Part shown: in pieces, positions 27,270-36,890 of the stretch
How the letters are laid out: every line of letters begins with the position of its first letter
How positions within the stretch are numbered: the first letter of the stretch is position 1
DNA from: Kofleriaceae bacterium
GTDB lineage: Bacteria > Myxococcota_A > Polyangia > Haliangiales > Haliangiaceae
Direction: 5' to 3'
Length of the DNA stretch: 64,000 nucleotides
Assembly: GCA_020633495.1 (NCBI GenBank)
Contig: JACKDR010000005.1
Coordinates: 33,501-97,500 of the forward strand
Notes under the pieces: generated by a model
Told to the model about the DNA's origin: nothing
The model's database searches: none
What the model saw: the letters and a program-made list of their open reading frames with translations, nothing else
Program-made: the position numbers and the translations under genes

Positions 27270-28190
27270 ATGAGGCCCCCCCGGCGCGGCTACGCGATCT
27301 CGCCTGCCGACCGGAGTCCGGTCTTCTTCGAGCACTGGGAGGCGACGCCTGTAGCGAGACGTGCGCCCGTCGTCCTGTGCGACGGGATCGGCTGCGACGG
27401 CTACGTCTGGCGACACCTCCTCGACGATCTCGCCGATCGCGAGGTCGTGCACTGGCACTACCGCGGTCACGGGCGGACGCCGCCACCGCGTGATCCGGCC
27501 CGGGTCGCCATCGCCGACCTGGCCGACGATCTGGTCGCGGTCCTCGACGAGGTCGGCGTGCGACGCGCGGTCCTCGCCGGCCACTCGATGGGCGTGCAGG
27601 TCGCGCTCGAGGCCCTGCGCCGCCACCCGACCCGGGTGCGCGGGCTGATCCTGGCGTGCGGCGCCCCCTCGCATCCGCTGCGGACCTTCCACGGCGCCGC
27701 GGTGCTCGAGGAGATCCTGCCGCGGATCCAGAAGCTGGTGGCGCGGGCGCCGTCGCTGCTCAACCGGATCAGCCGCGCGGTGCTGCCGACCCGGCTGGCC
27801 TTCGAGATCGCGACCCGGCTCGAGATCAACCGCGAGCTCGTCGATCCCGACGACTTCATGCCCTACCTCGAGGGCATGGCGCGGATGGACGTGCGCCTGT
27901 TCACCACCATGCTCGGCGAGGCCGGCCGGCACTCGGCCGACGATCTGCTGCCGCAGATCGAGGTGCCGACGCTGGTGATCGCCGGCGGCCGCGATGGCTT
28001 CACCCCGCCGGCGCGAAGCCACGAGATGGCAGACCGCATCCCCGGGGCCGACCTCCTCTTGATCGAGGAGGGATCGCACACCGCCCCGATCGAGCGTCCG
28101 GAGCTGGTCGGGCCCGCGGTCACGCGGTTCCTGCACGAGCGGGTCGATCCCGCCCGATCACAGCCCGAAGACGTTGAGATCGCAGGCTGA
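27270..28190 (+). CDS. Alpha/beta hydrolase
   Basis: 306 residues from ATG at 27270. Nucleophile elbow GHSMGV near residue 110, acid Asp in GGRDGF near residue 240, and His in EGSHTAPIE near residue 270 complete the catalytic triad. An HYRGHG motif near residue 65 (the oxyanion-side HG-x-G-type loop) is typical of esterases, lactonases and meta-cleavage hydrolases. A helical cap of about 60 residues sits between strands 6 and 7. Substrate unknown. It is 11 bp downstream of the ribbon-helix-helix gene and likely shares its promoter. Confidence 0.88.
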   Translation: MRPPRRGYAISPADRSPVFFEHWEATPVARRAPVVLCDGIGCDGYVWRHLLDDLADREVVHWHYRGHGRTPPPRDPARVAIADLADDLVAVLDEVGVRRAVLAGHSMGVQVALEALRRHPTRVRGLILACGAPSHPLRTFHGAAVLEEILPRIQKLVARAPSLLNRISRAVLPTRLAFEIATRLEINRELVDPDDFMPYLEGMARMDVRLFTTMLGEAGRHSADDLLPQIEVPTLVIAGGRDGFTPPARSHEMADRIPGADLLLIEEGSHTAPIERPELVGPAVTRFLHERVDPARSQPEDVEIAG

Positions 28191-28510
28191 TCTGCGATCG
28201 GCGGGTGCACGAATGTCACGTGGCAGGTGTAGGTTGCGCATCGCGTCCAAGAATTCCGTTCACGATTGCACGTAACCTGATGAAACAACCGAGGATTCTC
28301 GCTCCGGAGTGCCCGGGCATTTTTTCGAGAATTTCCTCGCAAATAATTCGGTGATCGTGCAACGTCCACTTCCGCTTCAACGGAACCTTTCTGCGGGCTT
28401 AGAGCGATTCTAGCTTTCCCGACCACTCCTCTTTTCGTCCCTCACGAACCCGACATCAGAGCCCGAGCTGCCGGGGGGCGGCAAGGGCAAGGAACAACGG
28501 ACCAAGCCAC
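28191..28510. other. Relatively AT-rich intergenic region with a hairpin
   Basis: No gene seen. Base composition is clearly lower in GC than the rest of the window. An imperfect stem (GAGGATTCTCG at 28291-28301 with CGAGAATTTCCTC at 28326-28338) surrounds the palindrome TGCCCGGGCA and a T6 run. It probably holds the promoter and leader of the gene at 28511 and the terminator of the hydrolase gene. Confidence 0.6.
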
Positions 28511-28906
28511 ATGACGCGCCCTGTCCTACGTCGCATCGACGATGACAACGACGGCCTCGTCGCCCTGCCGCCGATCCCGCTCGTTCGTCAGCGCCTTCGC
28601 GCGACCGTCAAGGAGTTCGCCGTCGCCCAGCCCGGGCGTCGGGCCGCCGCCCTGGCCGCGGTGTGGATCGCCGCGACCGGCTGCGAGGCGGATCTCACCG
28701 GGTACGACCCCGAAGAAGCCCTGCGCACCTACCGCCTGATCGAGTCCGAGCTCCGCGCCGAGCTGCGCTTGAGCCTGGGCCGGGGCATCACCAACGAGCC
28801 GCACGTGGCCACGCGGACCACGATGATCCAGATGCTCGAGCATCTGGAGGAGCTCGAGGCCGCTGCCGTGGCACCGCGCCCGCAGCGCCGCCGCCGCCGC
28901 CGCTAG
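28511..28906 (+). CDS. Small basic/helical protein, function unknown
   Basis: 131 residues, soluble. An N-terminal MTRPVLRRIDDDNDGLVALP is followed by helices (VRQRLRATVKEFAVA, EEALRTYRLIESELRAELRL, TTMIQMLEHLEELEAAAVA) and a strongly basic tail (PQRRRRRR) that could touch nucleic acid. No family recognised. A purine-rich AAGGAA is about 20 nt upstream of the ATG. GC3 and the strong terminator downstream support it as real. Confidence 0.65.
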   Translation: MTRPVLRRIDDDNDGLVALPPIPLVRQRLRATVKEFAVAQPGRRAAALAAVWIAATGCEADLTGYDPEEALRTYRLIESELRAELRLSLGRGITNEPHVATRTTMIQMLEHLEELEAAAVAPRPQRRRRRR

Positions 28907-28940
28907 GCGCCGCTCAAAACTGCCGTGAACGTTCCACCGA

Positions 28941-28961
28941 CCCCGCCGCGAGGCGGGGTTT
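28941..28961 (+). terminator. Rho-independent terminator
   Basis: CCCCGCC (28941-28947), loop GCGA, GGCGGGG (28952-28958), then TTTGGTGCTTT. It closes the plus-strand gene at 28511-28906. Confidence 0.8.
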
Positions 28962-29146
28962 GGTGCTTTCGGCGCCGGCGGCGCGTCGATCGCGGCGTCC
29001 GGGAGCGGGACGCGCGCCGCGGCGGGGGACGGCTGCCGGACGACGTCGCCCGGACACCGGACGGCGCGACCGCGATCCGGACGCGCGTCGCCTGGTTCCG
29101 CGGTGTTGGCGATGGCGCGACGGTTGCTCTGGTGGCGGGCGTGCGC

Positions 29147-30979
29147 TCAGGAACAGACCGACCAGCCGCAGCTGCGGCACAGCCGGCAACGGCTGTGCAC
29201 CACCAGCGGCGCGCCGCACTCGGGGCACGCCGGGCCGCGCGCCGCCGCGGCGACGTCGCCGCCGGCGACCGCGAGCACCTGCCCCTCGCGCGAGCCGTCG
29301 CGGTAGACCGTGATGCCCTTGCAGCCGAGATCGTAGGCGAGCTGATAGGCGCGGGCGACGTCGTCGCGGCTCGCCGTGGTCGGCAGGTTGATCGTCTTGG
29401 ACACCGCGGCGTGGACGTGGCGCTGGAAGGCGGCCTGCATCCGGACGTGGACCTCGACCGGGACGTCGTGCGCGGTCGCGAACACCGCCTGGACGTCGTC
29501 GGGGACCCCGGCGAGGCCGCGACAGCTGCCGCGCTCGGTCAGGCGCGCCGCCAGCGCGTCCGACCACCAGCCGCGGCGCTGGGCGACCCGGCGGAACGCG
29601 GCGTTGATCTCGGGCAGGACCGCGCCGTCGAGGACGTGGCGCTCGTAGGCCAGCGCGTACAGCGGCTCGATGCCGCTGGAGCAGCCGGCGATGATGCTGA
29701 TCGTGCCGGTCGGCGCCACCGTCGTGGTGGTGGCGTTGCGCAGCGGCGGGTGGCCGGCGAGCTGCCAGCGCGAGCCGTCCCAGGCCGGGAACGGGCCGCG
29801 GACCTCGGCCAGGGCCACCGACGCCGCGCGCGACTCCTCGTCGAGGACGGCGGCGACGCGATCGGCGAGGGCCAGGGCCGGCTCGGCGTCGTAGGGGATC
29901 TCGAGCGCGACCAGCAGATCGGCGAAGCCCATGACGCCGAGGCCGAGCTTGCGGGTCGCCCGGGTCGCGTCGGCGATCTGCGGCAGCGGGTAGCGGTTGA
30001 CCTCGACGACGTCGTCGAGGAAGCGCACCGCGTCGCGGATGACCGCGCGCAGGCGATCCCAGTCGACGTCGCCGGCGTCGGGGCGGGCGAAGCGCGCCAG
30101 GTTGATGCTGCCCAGGGTGCACGACTCGAACGGCAGCAGCGGCTGCTCGCCGCACGGGTTGGTGGCCTCGATCGGGCCGCGCGCCGGGGTCGGCTGGGTG
30201 GCGTTGATGCGGTCGATGAAGACCAGGCCGGGGTCGCCGACCGCCCACGCGGCGCTGGCGATCAGCTCGAAGACGGTGCGGGCGTCGAGCCGGCGCACCG
30301 CGGCGCCGGTGCGCGGGTTGATCAGGGCGTAGTCGGTGCCGGCCCGCACCGCGTCCATGAAGGCGGTGGTGATCGCGACCGACAGGTTGAAGTTGCGCAT
30401 CCGCGCCGGGTCGAGCTTGAGCGCGACGAAGTCGAGGATGTCGGGGTGGTCGACCCGCAGGATGCCCATGTTGGCGCCGCGCCGGGTGCCGCCCTGCTTG
30501 ATCGCCTCGGTGGCGACGTCGAAGACCTGCAGGAACGCGACCGGGCCGGCGGCGACGCCGCCGGTCGACGCCACCGGATCGCCGGCGGGCCGCAGCCGCG
30601 AGAAGTCGAAGCCGGTGCCGCCGCCGGTCTTCTGGATCTCGGCCGCCCACCGCACGGCGTCGAAGATGGCGCCGGTGCTGTCGGCGATCGGCACCACGAA
30701 GCAGGCGGCGAGCTGGCCCAGGGGCCGGCCGGCGTTCATCAGGGTCGGCGAGTTGGGCAGGAAGTCGAGCGCCTCCATCATCGCGGCGAACCGGGCGGCC
30801 AGCGCCGCGGTGTCGGCCGGGCCGGCCCCCCACCGCGCCTCGGCGGCGGCGACGTGGCGGGCCACGCGCGCGAACATCTGCGCCGGGGTCTCGACCTCGC
30901 CGGCGCCGTCGCGCGCCAGGTAGCGCCGGCGCAGCACCGCCATGGCGTTGTCGGACAGGGACGGGTCGGCGGCGGCCAT
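29147..30979 (-). CDS. nrdJ: Class II (adenosylcobalamin-dependent) ribonucleotide reductase
   Basis: 610 residues from ATG at 30979. Landmarks: PNSPTLMNAGRP and QLAACFVVPIADS (first redox Cys) near residue 80, GGGTGFDFSRLRP, the catalytic N-x-C-x-E in NPCGEQPLLPFESC near residue 270, and the second redox Cys in PTGTISIIAGCSSGIEP. The C-terminus is a zinc ribbon (CPECGAP ... CRLCRSCGW), characteristic of B12-dependent NrdJ. It makes deoxyribonucleotides without oxygen dependence. No class I genes are in the window. A TACGAC box lies 7 nt before the ATG, so the transcript may be leaderless. Confidence 0.93.
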   Translation of the reverse strand: MAAADPSLSDNAMAVLRRRYLARDGAGEVETPAQMFARVARHVAAAEARWGAGPADTAALAARFAAMMEALDFLPNSPTLMNAGRPLGQLAACFVVPIADSTGAIFDAVRWAAEIQKTGGGTGFDFSRLRPAGDPVASTGGVAAGPVAFLQVFDVATEAIKQGGTRRGANMGILRVDHPDILDFVALKLDPARMRNFNLSVAITTAFMDAVRAGTDYALINPRTGAAVRRLDARTVFELIASAAWAVGDPGLVFIDRINATQPTPARGPIEATNPCGEQPLLPFESCTLGSINLARFARPDAGDVDWDRLRAVIRDAVRFLDDVVEVNRYPLPQIADATRATRKLGLGVMGFADLLVALEIPYDAEPALALADRVAAVLDEESRAASVALAEVRGPFPAWDGSRWQLAGHPPLRNATTTTVAPTGTISIIAGCSSGIEPLYALAYERHVLDGAVLPEINAAFRRVAQRRGWWSDALAARLTERGSCRGLAGVPDDVQAVFATAHDVPVEVHVRMQAAFQRHVHAAVSKTINLPTTASRDDVARAYQLAYDLGCKGITVYRDGSREGQVLAVAGGDVAAAARGPACPECGAPLVVHSRCRLCRSCGWSVCS

Positions 30980-31017
30980 CGTCCGGGTCGTAGCACGCAC
31001 CTCCAGGGGGCGGAACC

Positions 31018-31413
31018 GTGATCGCGGCGTGGACCCTGGCGGTGGTGGCCTCGGCGATGGTGCCCGACGGCGGCGTCGCGATCGGCCTCGACGACGGCTC
31101 GGTGTGGCTGGTGTGGGACGGCGAGTGGGACGAGCTCGGCCAGTGCGACGACGGCGACGTCGCCGCCGTGACCGACGACGGCGACGGCCTCGTCGTGCGG
31201 TGCGGCGACGGCACCACCTGGACCTGGAGCCTCGACGGCGGCTGGCTGCCCGACGACGCCGCGGCGGCCGCGGACGCCGGCGTCGCGGCGATGCTCGAGC
31301 GACCGTGGACCGCGCGCTGGCTGCCCGACCTCGAGCTGCTGCTGCGTCGCACCGACGCCGCCGACCGCGCCCCGGTCCTGGAGGGCTGGGTGCACCTGCG
31401 CTGGAGCCTGTGA
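31018..31413 (+). CDS. Small acidic protein, function unknown
   Basis: 131 residues from GTG at 31018. A weak N-terminal hydrophobic stretch (IAAWTLAVVASAM) may be a signal peptide. The rest is acidic and Trp-rich, with a repeated pattern of short strands (DDGSVWLVWDGEWDEL, DGTTWTWSLDGGWLP) that looks like a small beta-propeller or beta-sandwich fragment. No family recognised. It is 38 bp from the divergent ribonucleotide reductase gene and 30 bp upstream of the next plus-strand gene. Confidence 0.6.
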   Translation: MIAAWTLAVVASAMVPDGGVAIGLDDGSVWLVWDGEWDELGQCDDGDVAAVTDDGDGLVVRCGDGTTWTWSLDGGWLPDDAAAAADAGVAAMLERPWTARWLPDLELLLRRTDAADRAPVLEGWVHLRWSL

Positions 31414-31443
31414 CCGTCCGATGCAACCGCCAAGGAGCCCCTC

Positions 31444-32180
31444 ATGACCACGACCCACACCCCGACGATCCGCCCGCCCATGCCGCCGGCCATGCCGCTG
31501 GCCATGCCGCGGCCCACGCCGCGGCCCACGCCGCGGCCCACGCCGCGGCCCACGCCACCGGCGAACGCGGCGCGGCGGTCGCACGCCCGCGGCGCCGCTG
31601 CGCTCGCCGTGGTGGCGGCGTCGGCGCTGCTCGGCCTCGCCGGGCCGCCGGCGCGCGCCGACGACGACCACGCCCGCCTGCGGGCCCAGGCGCGGCTGGA
31701 GGCCCACGAGCCCGGGGTCCGCGCCGTGGTCGCGGCCGCGCTGCGCCACGCCGGCCTCGACGGCACCCCGAGCGCGGCCTGCGCCGGCGCGCCCGGCTGG
31801 CCGCGGCGCTGCCCACCCTGGCGGTCAAGGCCAGCCGCGACACCACGTGGGACGACGCCGACGCCGGGGCCCGCATCGTCGGCGACGTCGGCCACCGGGA
31901 GGTCCTCGAGGCGCGCGCCACCTGGCGGCTCGACCGGCTGGTGTTCGACGGCGCCGAGCTGCGGGTCGCGTCCCTGGCGCAGCAGCGGGCCCGGGCCCGG
32001 GCCGCGCTGGCCGCCCAGGTCACCGCCCTGTACTACCGGCGCCGCGCCGCCCAGCTCGAGGCCCTGTGGCACCCGCCCGACACCGTCGAGGCCCAGGTCC
32101 AGCAGGAGCTCGCGCTGGAGGAGCTGACCGCCCAGCTCGACGAGCTGACCGGCGGCTGGTGGAGCGCCCGCGACCCGTGA
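31444..32180 (+). CDS. Exported protein with frameshift, function unknown
   Basis: Start ATG at 31444 with AAGGAG 6 nt upstream. The N-terminus carries a PRPTPRPTPRPTP repeat (12-bp DNA repeat) and then a signal-like hydrophobic segment (AALAVVAASALLGLAG) ending in ARA. The first frame reads to about 31795; beyond that the coding frame, judged by GC3 and composition, is one base shifted and reads ALPTLAVKASRDTTWDDADA ... WWSARDP to the TGA at 32180. The second part is a helical domain with a coiled-coil-like RARARAALAAQVTALYYRRR. The shift lies in a GC-rich stretch and may be a sequencing error. Confidence 0.6.
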
Positions 32181-32213
32181 GCGAGCACACCACCTCACAC
32201 CTATCCAGAAAAC

Positions 32214-32636
32214 TTGCGAACCGCCGCCGCCGGCGGGACGATCACCACGTTGTCGGGTCAACGCCAGTTTCCCCGGTTCGCCCACGAGGCCACGGTGACC
32301 TTCACCGTGGGGGACCTGCGCGTCACCGGGAGGACCTCCAACGTGTCGCGCGGCGGCGTGTGCGCGCTGGTCGACCAGGGCATCCCGGCGGGGACCCGGG
32401 TCGAGGTCGAGATGGCGCTGATCTTCGGCGACGCGTCGTTCTCGGAGCCGATCCAGCTCGGCGGCCGGGTGGTGTGGAGCACGCCGCTCGAGAGCAAGCA
32501 CCAGGTCGGTCTGTCGTTCCTGGCCCTGCGGCCCGAGCAGGTGAAGTACCTCGAGCTGTTCCTGCGGTTCCTGGAGGAAGGCGCCAGCGAGCGCCGCGCC
32601 GCCGGGCCGGGCCCCCGCGGCCCGTTCGAGCCCTGA
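32214..32636 (+). CDS. PilZ-domain protein
   Basis: About 127-140 residues, depending on start. The c-di-GMP-binding residues are RQFPR (RxxxR) and NVSRGGV (N-x-S-x-x-G) about 25 residues later, both intact. The rest is the PilZ beta barrel and a C-terminal helix (EQVKYLELFLRFLEE). Start candidates are TTG at 32214 or TTG at 32250; the second begins only six residues before RxxxR and neither has a clear Shine-Dalgarno sequence. A diguanylate-cyclase-like domain is found in the kinase at 42827-45736. Confidence 0.85.
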   Translation: MRTAAAGGTITTLSGQRQFPRFAHEATVTFTVGDLRVTGRTSNVSRGGVCALVDQGIPAGTRVEVEMALIFGDASFSEPIQLGGRVVWSTPLESKHQVGLSFLALRPEQVKYLELFLRFLEEGASERRAAGPGPRGPFEP

Positions 32637-32796
32637 CCGGCCGGCCCCCCGGCGGCAGGCGACGCCGCTTCGGCCTCCCAAGTGCGACCGCAGGCTTTAC
32701 CCGGTCGCGTCCGGTCTCGTAAGCTCGCTTGCGGAAGGGGACTTCCGCTGTTCTGCCCGCCGCCTCCCTGAGTCGGGCAGAGCGCCGGTGCTCTTT

Positions 32797-32802
32797 CCGG
32801 AG
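32797..32802 (+). promoter_or_regulatory. Shine-Dalgarno GGAGGA of the giant surface protein gene
   Basis: GGAGGA, then five bases, then the ATG at 32808. It fixes the start. Confidence 0.75.
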
Positions 32803-32807
32803 GATCC

Positions 32808-35800
32808 ATGACCCGCAGCCCCCACCCCCGGCGCGCGACGCCGCCGCTCTTCGCGCTCGCGCTCGCCGCCGTTGTCGCGCTCGCCGCCGTTGTCGCGGCC
32901 CCGCGCGACGCCGACGCCCAGCCGGTGAAGAACCGCATCTCGGTCCTGCTCGACTCGTCGGGTTCGATGGTGCAGACGCCGGAGATCGTCACGTTCCCCG
33001 AGACCTGCGCGGCGGTGAGCTTCAACGGCTGCACCGCCAGCGGCGCCACGACCGCGGCGCAGCGGAGCTGCAACGCGTGCGTGATCGACACGGTCCACTA
33101 CATCAGCAGCTGCGCCAGCAACTGGAACTCGACGTGTCGCAACGCCTACGCGCAGTGCGTCCAGGCGATGACCGGCAGCGGCACCTGCCGCCAGACCCTC
33201 AACATCTCCGACGCCATCTCGACCCGCGGCGACGGCTCGGCCGAGTACCCGGGCTGTGACGTCGACGGCGACGGCCTCGCCAACGACTCGCGCATGTACC
33301 AGGCCAAGGAGGCGCTCGCCGACGTCGTCGCGACCTTCGGCGAGGTCGAGTTCGACCTCTGGAAGTACCAGCAGATCGAAGGCGGCCAGGCCTGCACCGC
33401 CGACAACCAGTGCCCGGCGACGCCGATGGGCGCGCACAACCTGACCTGCGAGAACGTCAACGGCACCAACATGTGCGCCCTCGACGGCAACCTGTTCGAC
33501 AGCTCCAACACCGACGGCCAGTGCAACCTGTTCATCTGGAACGGCGCGACCTCGAGCTTCAGCTGCGATCAGTGCAACTACACGACCACCTACGAGCAGG
33601 CGACCTGTAACGCCTACGGCCTCGGCCAGATCAAGGACGGCGGCACCAGCCCGCTCAACGGCTCGACCGTGCAGTGCCCGTCGCCGGAGAGCCGGCGCTA
33701 CCTGCCGGTGCACGGCGGCTTCAACAACGGCGGCCAGTGCGACCCCACCGGCGCCGAGCGGCTGGTCGGGTTCCCGGCCACCGGCTGGGACGACAACTAC
33801 GCCCAGTTCATGAGCTACATCGACCACGTCCAGAACCCGCTCGGCACCGACGTCGAGATCCGGCCGCAGGGCGGCACGCCGATCGCCGCGTCGCTGCGCG
33901 ACATCCGGACCTCGACGCTGGCGACGCTGACCGCCGACACCAAGACGCCGTGCCGCAAGTACCAGGTCATCGTCCTCACCGACGGCGGCGAGAGCTGCGA
34001 GCAGGTCGCCGACGCGGTCACCGCGGCGCAGTCGTTCCAGGACTTCGACTTCACCAACGCCGCCGGCACCGTCGTCAACAACTACCAGGTCGAGGTCTAC
34101 GTCATCGGCTTCGCGGTGTGCCCGCCCGGCAACCCCAACTGCCAGACCCGCCAGGATCTCGACGCGATCGCCGCCGCCGGCGGCACCGGCTCGGCGTACC
34201 TCGCCAACAACCAGCTCGAGCTCCAGCTCGCGCTCGCCGAGATCGTCGCCGGCTCGGTGGTGTCGGAGCGGTGCAACGGCCTCGACGACGACTGCGACCA
34301 GGCGATCGACGAGGACTTCCCCGGCCTGGGCAGCGCGTGCTCGGCCGGCGTCGGGCAGTGCTACGACGACGGCGCGATCGTCTGCACCGCCGACCAGCTC
34401 GGCGTCACCTGCGACGCCACCCCGGGCGCGCCCGCCGGCGAGATCTGCAACGGCCTCGACGACGACTGCAACGGCCTGGTCGACGACGGCATCAACTGCC
34501 AGGGCTGCACCGCGGTCTGCACCGACGCCGCGCACTGCGACACCTGCAACGGCATCGACGAGGACTGCGACGGCACCTTCGACGAGGACTTCATGCCGGC
34601 CGACTGCGGCGTCGACCTCGGCGAGTGCAGCTTCGGCGTCACCCAGTGCAACGGCGGCGTCGTCAGCTGCTCCGGCGGCCAGGGCCCGGTGGCCGAGACC
34701 TGCAACGGCCTCGACGACGACTGCGACACGATCGTCGACGGCATGTCGACGCCGTGCTACCCGGCGGCGACCCCGGGCTGCGATCTCGGCACCGGCACCT
34801 GCGTCGGCATCTGCGGCTTCGGCACCGCGGTCTGCGACGACTTCCCCAACCCGCCGGTGTGCACCGGCGCGGTGACGCCGATCACCGAGGTCGCGTGCAA
34901 CGGGCTCGACGACGACTGCGACGGCCTGGTCGACGAGGGCGCCGGCACCGAGCAGTGCAACGGCATCGACGACGACTGCGACGGCCTGGTCGACGAGGAC
35001 GTCGCGACCACCGACCCCGACATCGGCACCGCGTGCGGCACGCCGCCGTTCGTCGGCGCCTGCCACCAGGGCACGCTGCAGTGCATCGCCGGCGGCGAGG
35101 TCTGCGTCGGCGAGACCGACCCGCGCGACGAGGCCTGCAACAACCTCGACGACGACTGCGACGGCACCACCGACGAGGACGTCCCCGGCTTCGGCGGCGC
35201 CTGCGGCACCGACGTCGGCGAGTGCGCGCCCGGCACGCTGCAGTGCATCGGCGGCCACCCGGTGTGCGACGGCTCGATCGGGCCGACCACCGAGATCTGC
35301 GACGGCCTCGACAACAACTGCAACAGCTTCACCGACGAGACCGATCCCAACGTCGGCAACACGTGCAACACGCTGCCCAACGGCACGGTGGTGCCGACCG
35401 AGGAGGGCGAGTGCCAGTTCGGCGTCCTGGCCTGTCAGGTCGGCGGCCTGGTGTGCGTCGGGACGATCGGCCCGGTGGCCGAGACCTGCAACGTCCGCGA
35501 CGACGACTGCGACGGCGCGATCGACGAGGACTTCCCGCTCCTCGGCCAGACCTGCACCGCCGGCGTCGGCGTCTGCGAGCAGCCCGGCGTCTACGTCTGC
35601 GACAGCCAGACCGGCGACGTCACCTGCTCGGCGCAGCCCAGCACGCCCGGCGTCGAGACCTGCAACGGCTTCGACGACGACTGCGACACGTTCATCGACG
35701 AGGGCACGCTGCCGCTGGTCGGCGAGGAGTGCTCGCCGGGCGTCGGCAACTGCATGGGCGGGGTCTGGGAGTGCAACGCCGGCGTGCTCGAGTGCACCGA

Positions 35801-36890
35801 CCCGGCGGCCGGCAACGCCGAGACCTGCAACAACCTCGACGACGACTGCGACGGCTCGATCGACGAGGGCGACCTGCCTGGCGAGGGCGAGGACTGCACC
35901 GACCCCGGCTTCGAGACCGTCGGCGACACCGGCACCTGCGAGTTCGGCCAGACCGTGTGCACCAACGGCGGCATCGAGTGCGAGGGCTACGTCGGCCCCG
36001 GCGAGGAGATCTGCAACGGCCTCGACGACGACTGCGACGGCGTCGCCGACGACATGGCGATCTGCCCGGTCGCCGGCCAGGTCTGCAACGAGGGCGTCTG
36101 CGTCGAGGCCTGCATCGGCGGCGAGTTCCCCTGCCCCACCGGCTACGTCTGCGAGCCGCTGACCGACGTCGACCCGCCGGGCGACTACTGCGTGCCCAAC
36201 CCGTGCAACGGCGTGACCTGCCAGACCGGCTGGTTCTGCAACCCCGACAGCGGCCAGTGCGAGGACCTGTGCGCCGACGTCGCGTGCCGGACCGGCGAGG
36301 AGTGCCGCAACGGCTTCTGCCTCGACTGCTTCGACCTGCCCGGCAAGTGCATGCCCGGCGAGCTGTGCCAGGCCAACGGCGAGGGCGTCGGCGAGTGCGT
36401 CGACAACCCGTGCGACCCCAACCCGTGCGGCCCCGGCGAGGTGTGCAGCGACGGCACCTGCTCCGGCGACTGCGCGCTCGGCTGCGGCGCCGGCGAGGTC
36501 TGCGTCGGCGGCGTCTGCGAGCCCGACCTGTGCGCCGGCGTCACCTGCCCCGGCACCCAGATCTGCGACCCCAGCGACGGCACCTGCGTGCCGCCGCGGT
36601 GCGAGGGCGTCCGCTGCAACCCCGGCGAGCTGTGCGTGCCGACCACCGGCGCGTGCATCCCCGACCCGTGCAGCGAGACCACCTGCCCGACCGGCCTCGA
36701 CTGCCTGGTCAACAACGACGGCGAGGCGACCTGCGGGATCCCGCCACCGCCCGACGTCGACCGCGTCACCGCGGCCGGCGGCGGCTGCTCGACCGGCGGC
36801 GGCGACGCCGGCTGGTGGCTGATCGCGCTGGCGATGATCGTGCCGGCCTGGCGCCGACGCGCCCGCCGCGCCGGGGAGGCCCGCCGATGA
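32808..36890 (+). CDS. Giant exported vWA protein with twelve MopE-type Cys/Asp repeats and MYXO-CTERM-like tail
   Basis: 1360 residues. Signal peptide (ALALAAVVALAAVVAA, cleavage after ADA). Residues about 43-480 are a von Willebrand A domain with MIDAS motif DSSGSM (Asp 49) and VLTDGGESC, interrupted by Cys-rich insertions. Residues about 486-1085 hold twelve copies of a CNGLDDDCDGxxDE motif, a pattern of the copper-associated MopE family and common in myxobacterial surface proteins; the Asp/Glu runs may bind Ca. Residues about 1090-1320 are EGF-like (CxxxxCxxG...C). The C-terminus (GGGCSTGGGDAGWW, hydrophobic helix, RRRARRAG) resembles MYXO-CTERM sorting signals. Its stop overlaps the start of the next gene (ATGA), so the two are co-translated. 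Confidence 0.85.
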   Translation: MTRSPHPRRATPPLFALALAAVVALAAVVAAPRDADAQPVKNRISVLLDSSGSMVQTPEIVTFPETCAAVSFNGCTASGATTAAQRSCNACVIDTVHYISSCASNWNSTCRNAYAQCVQAMTGSGTCRQTLNISDAISTRGDGSAEYPGCDVDGDGLANDSRMYQAKEALADVVATFGEVEFDLWKYQQIEGGQACTADNQCPATPMGAHNLTCENVNGTNMCALDGNLFDSSNTDGQCNLFIWNGATSSFSCDQCNYTTTYEQATCNAYGLGQIKDGGTSPLNGSTVQCPSPESRRYLPVHGGFNNGGQCDPTGAERLVGFPATGWDDNYAQFMSYIDHVQNPLGTDVEIRPQGGTPIAASLRDIRTSTLATLTADTKTPCRKYQVIVLTDGGESCEQVADAVTAAQSFQDFDFTNAAGTVVNNYQVEVYVIGFAVCPPGNPNCQTRQDLDAIAAAGGTGSAYLANNQLELQLALAEIVAGSVVSERCNGLDDDCDQAIDEDFPGLGSACSAGVGQCYDDGAIVCTADQLGVTCDATPGAPAGEICNGLDDDCNGLVDDGINCQGCTAVCTDAAHCDTCNGIDEDCDGTFDEDFMPADCGVDLGECSFGVTQCNGGVVSCSGGQGPVAETCNGLDDDCDTIVDGMSTPCYPAATPGCDLGTGTCVGICGFGTAVCDDFPNPPVCTGAVTPITEVACNGLDDDCDGLVDEGAGTEQCNGIDDDCDGLVDEDVATTDPDIGTACGTPPFVGACHQGTLQCIAGGEVCVGETDPRDEACNNLDDDCDGTTDEDVPGFGGACGTDVGECAPGTLQCIGGHPVCDGSIGPTTEICDGLDNNCNSFTDETDPNVGNTCNTLPNGTVVPTEEGECQFGVLACQVGGLVCVGTIGPVAETCNVRDDDCDGAIDEDFPLLGQTCTAGVGVCEQPGVYVCDSQTGDVTCSAQPSTPGVETCNGFDDDCDTFIDEGTLPLVGEECSPGVGNCMGGVWECNAGVLECTDPAAGNAETCNNLDDDCDGSIDEGDLPGEGEDCTDPGFETVGDTGTCEFGQTVCTNGGIECEGYVGPGEEICNGLDDDCDGVADDMAICPVAGQVCNEGVCVEACIGGEFPCPTGYVCEPLTDVDPPGDYCVPNPCNGVTCQTGWFCNPDSGQCEDLCADVACRTGEECRNGFCLDCFDLPGKCMPGELCQANGEGVGECVDNPCDPNPCGPGEVCSDGTCSGDCALGCGAGEVCVGGVCEPDLCAGVTCPGTQICDPSDGTCVPPRCEGVRCNPGELCVPTTGACIPDPCSETTCPTGLDCLVNNDGEATCGIPPPPDVDRVTAAGGGCSTGGGDAGWWLIALAMIVPAWRRRARRAGEARR

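Noticed and set aside
28221..28237. TGGCAG...TTGC sequence resembling a sigma-54 promoter
   Set aside because: The distance between the GG and GC elements is 12 instead of 10 bases.
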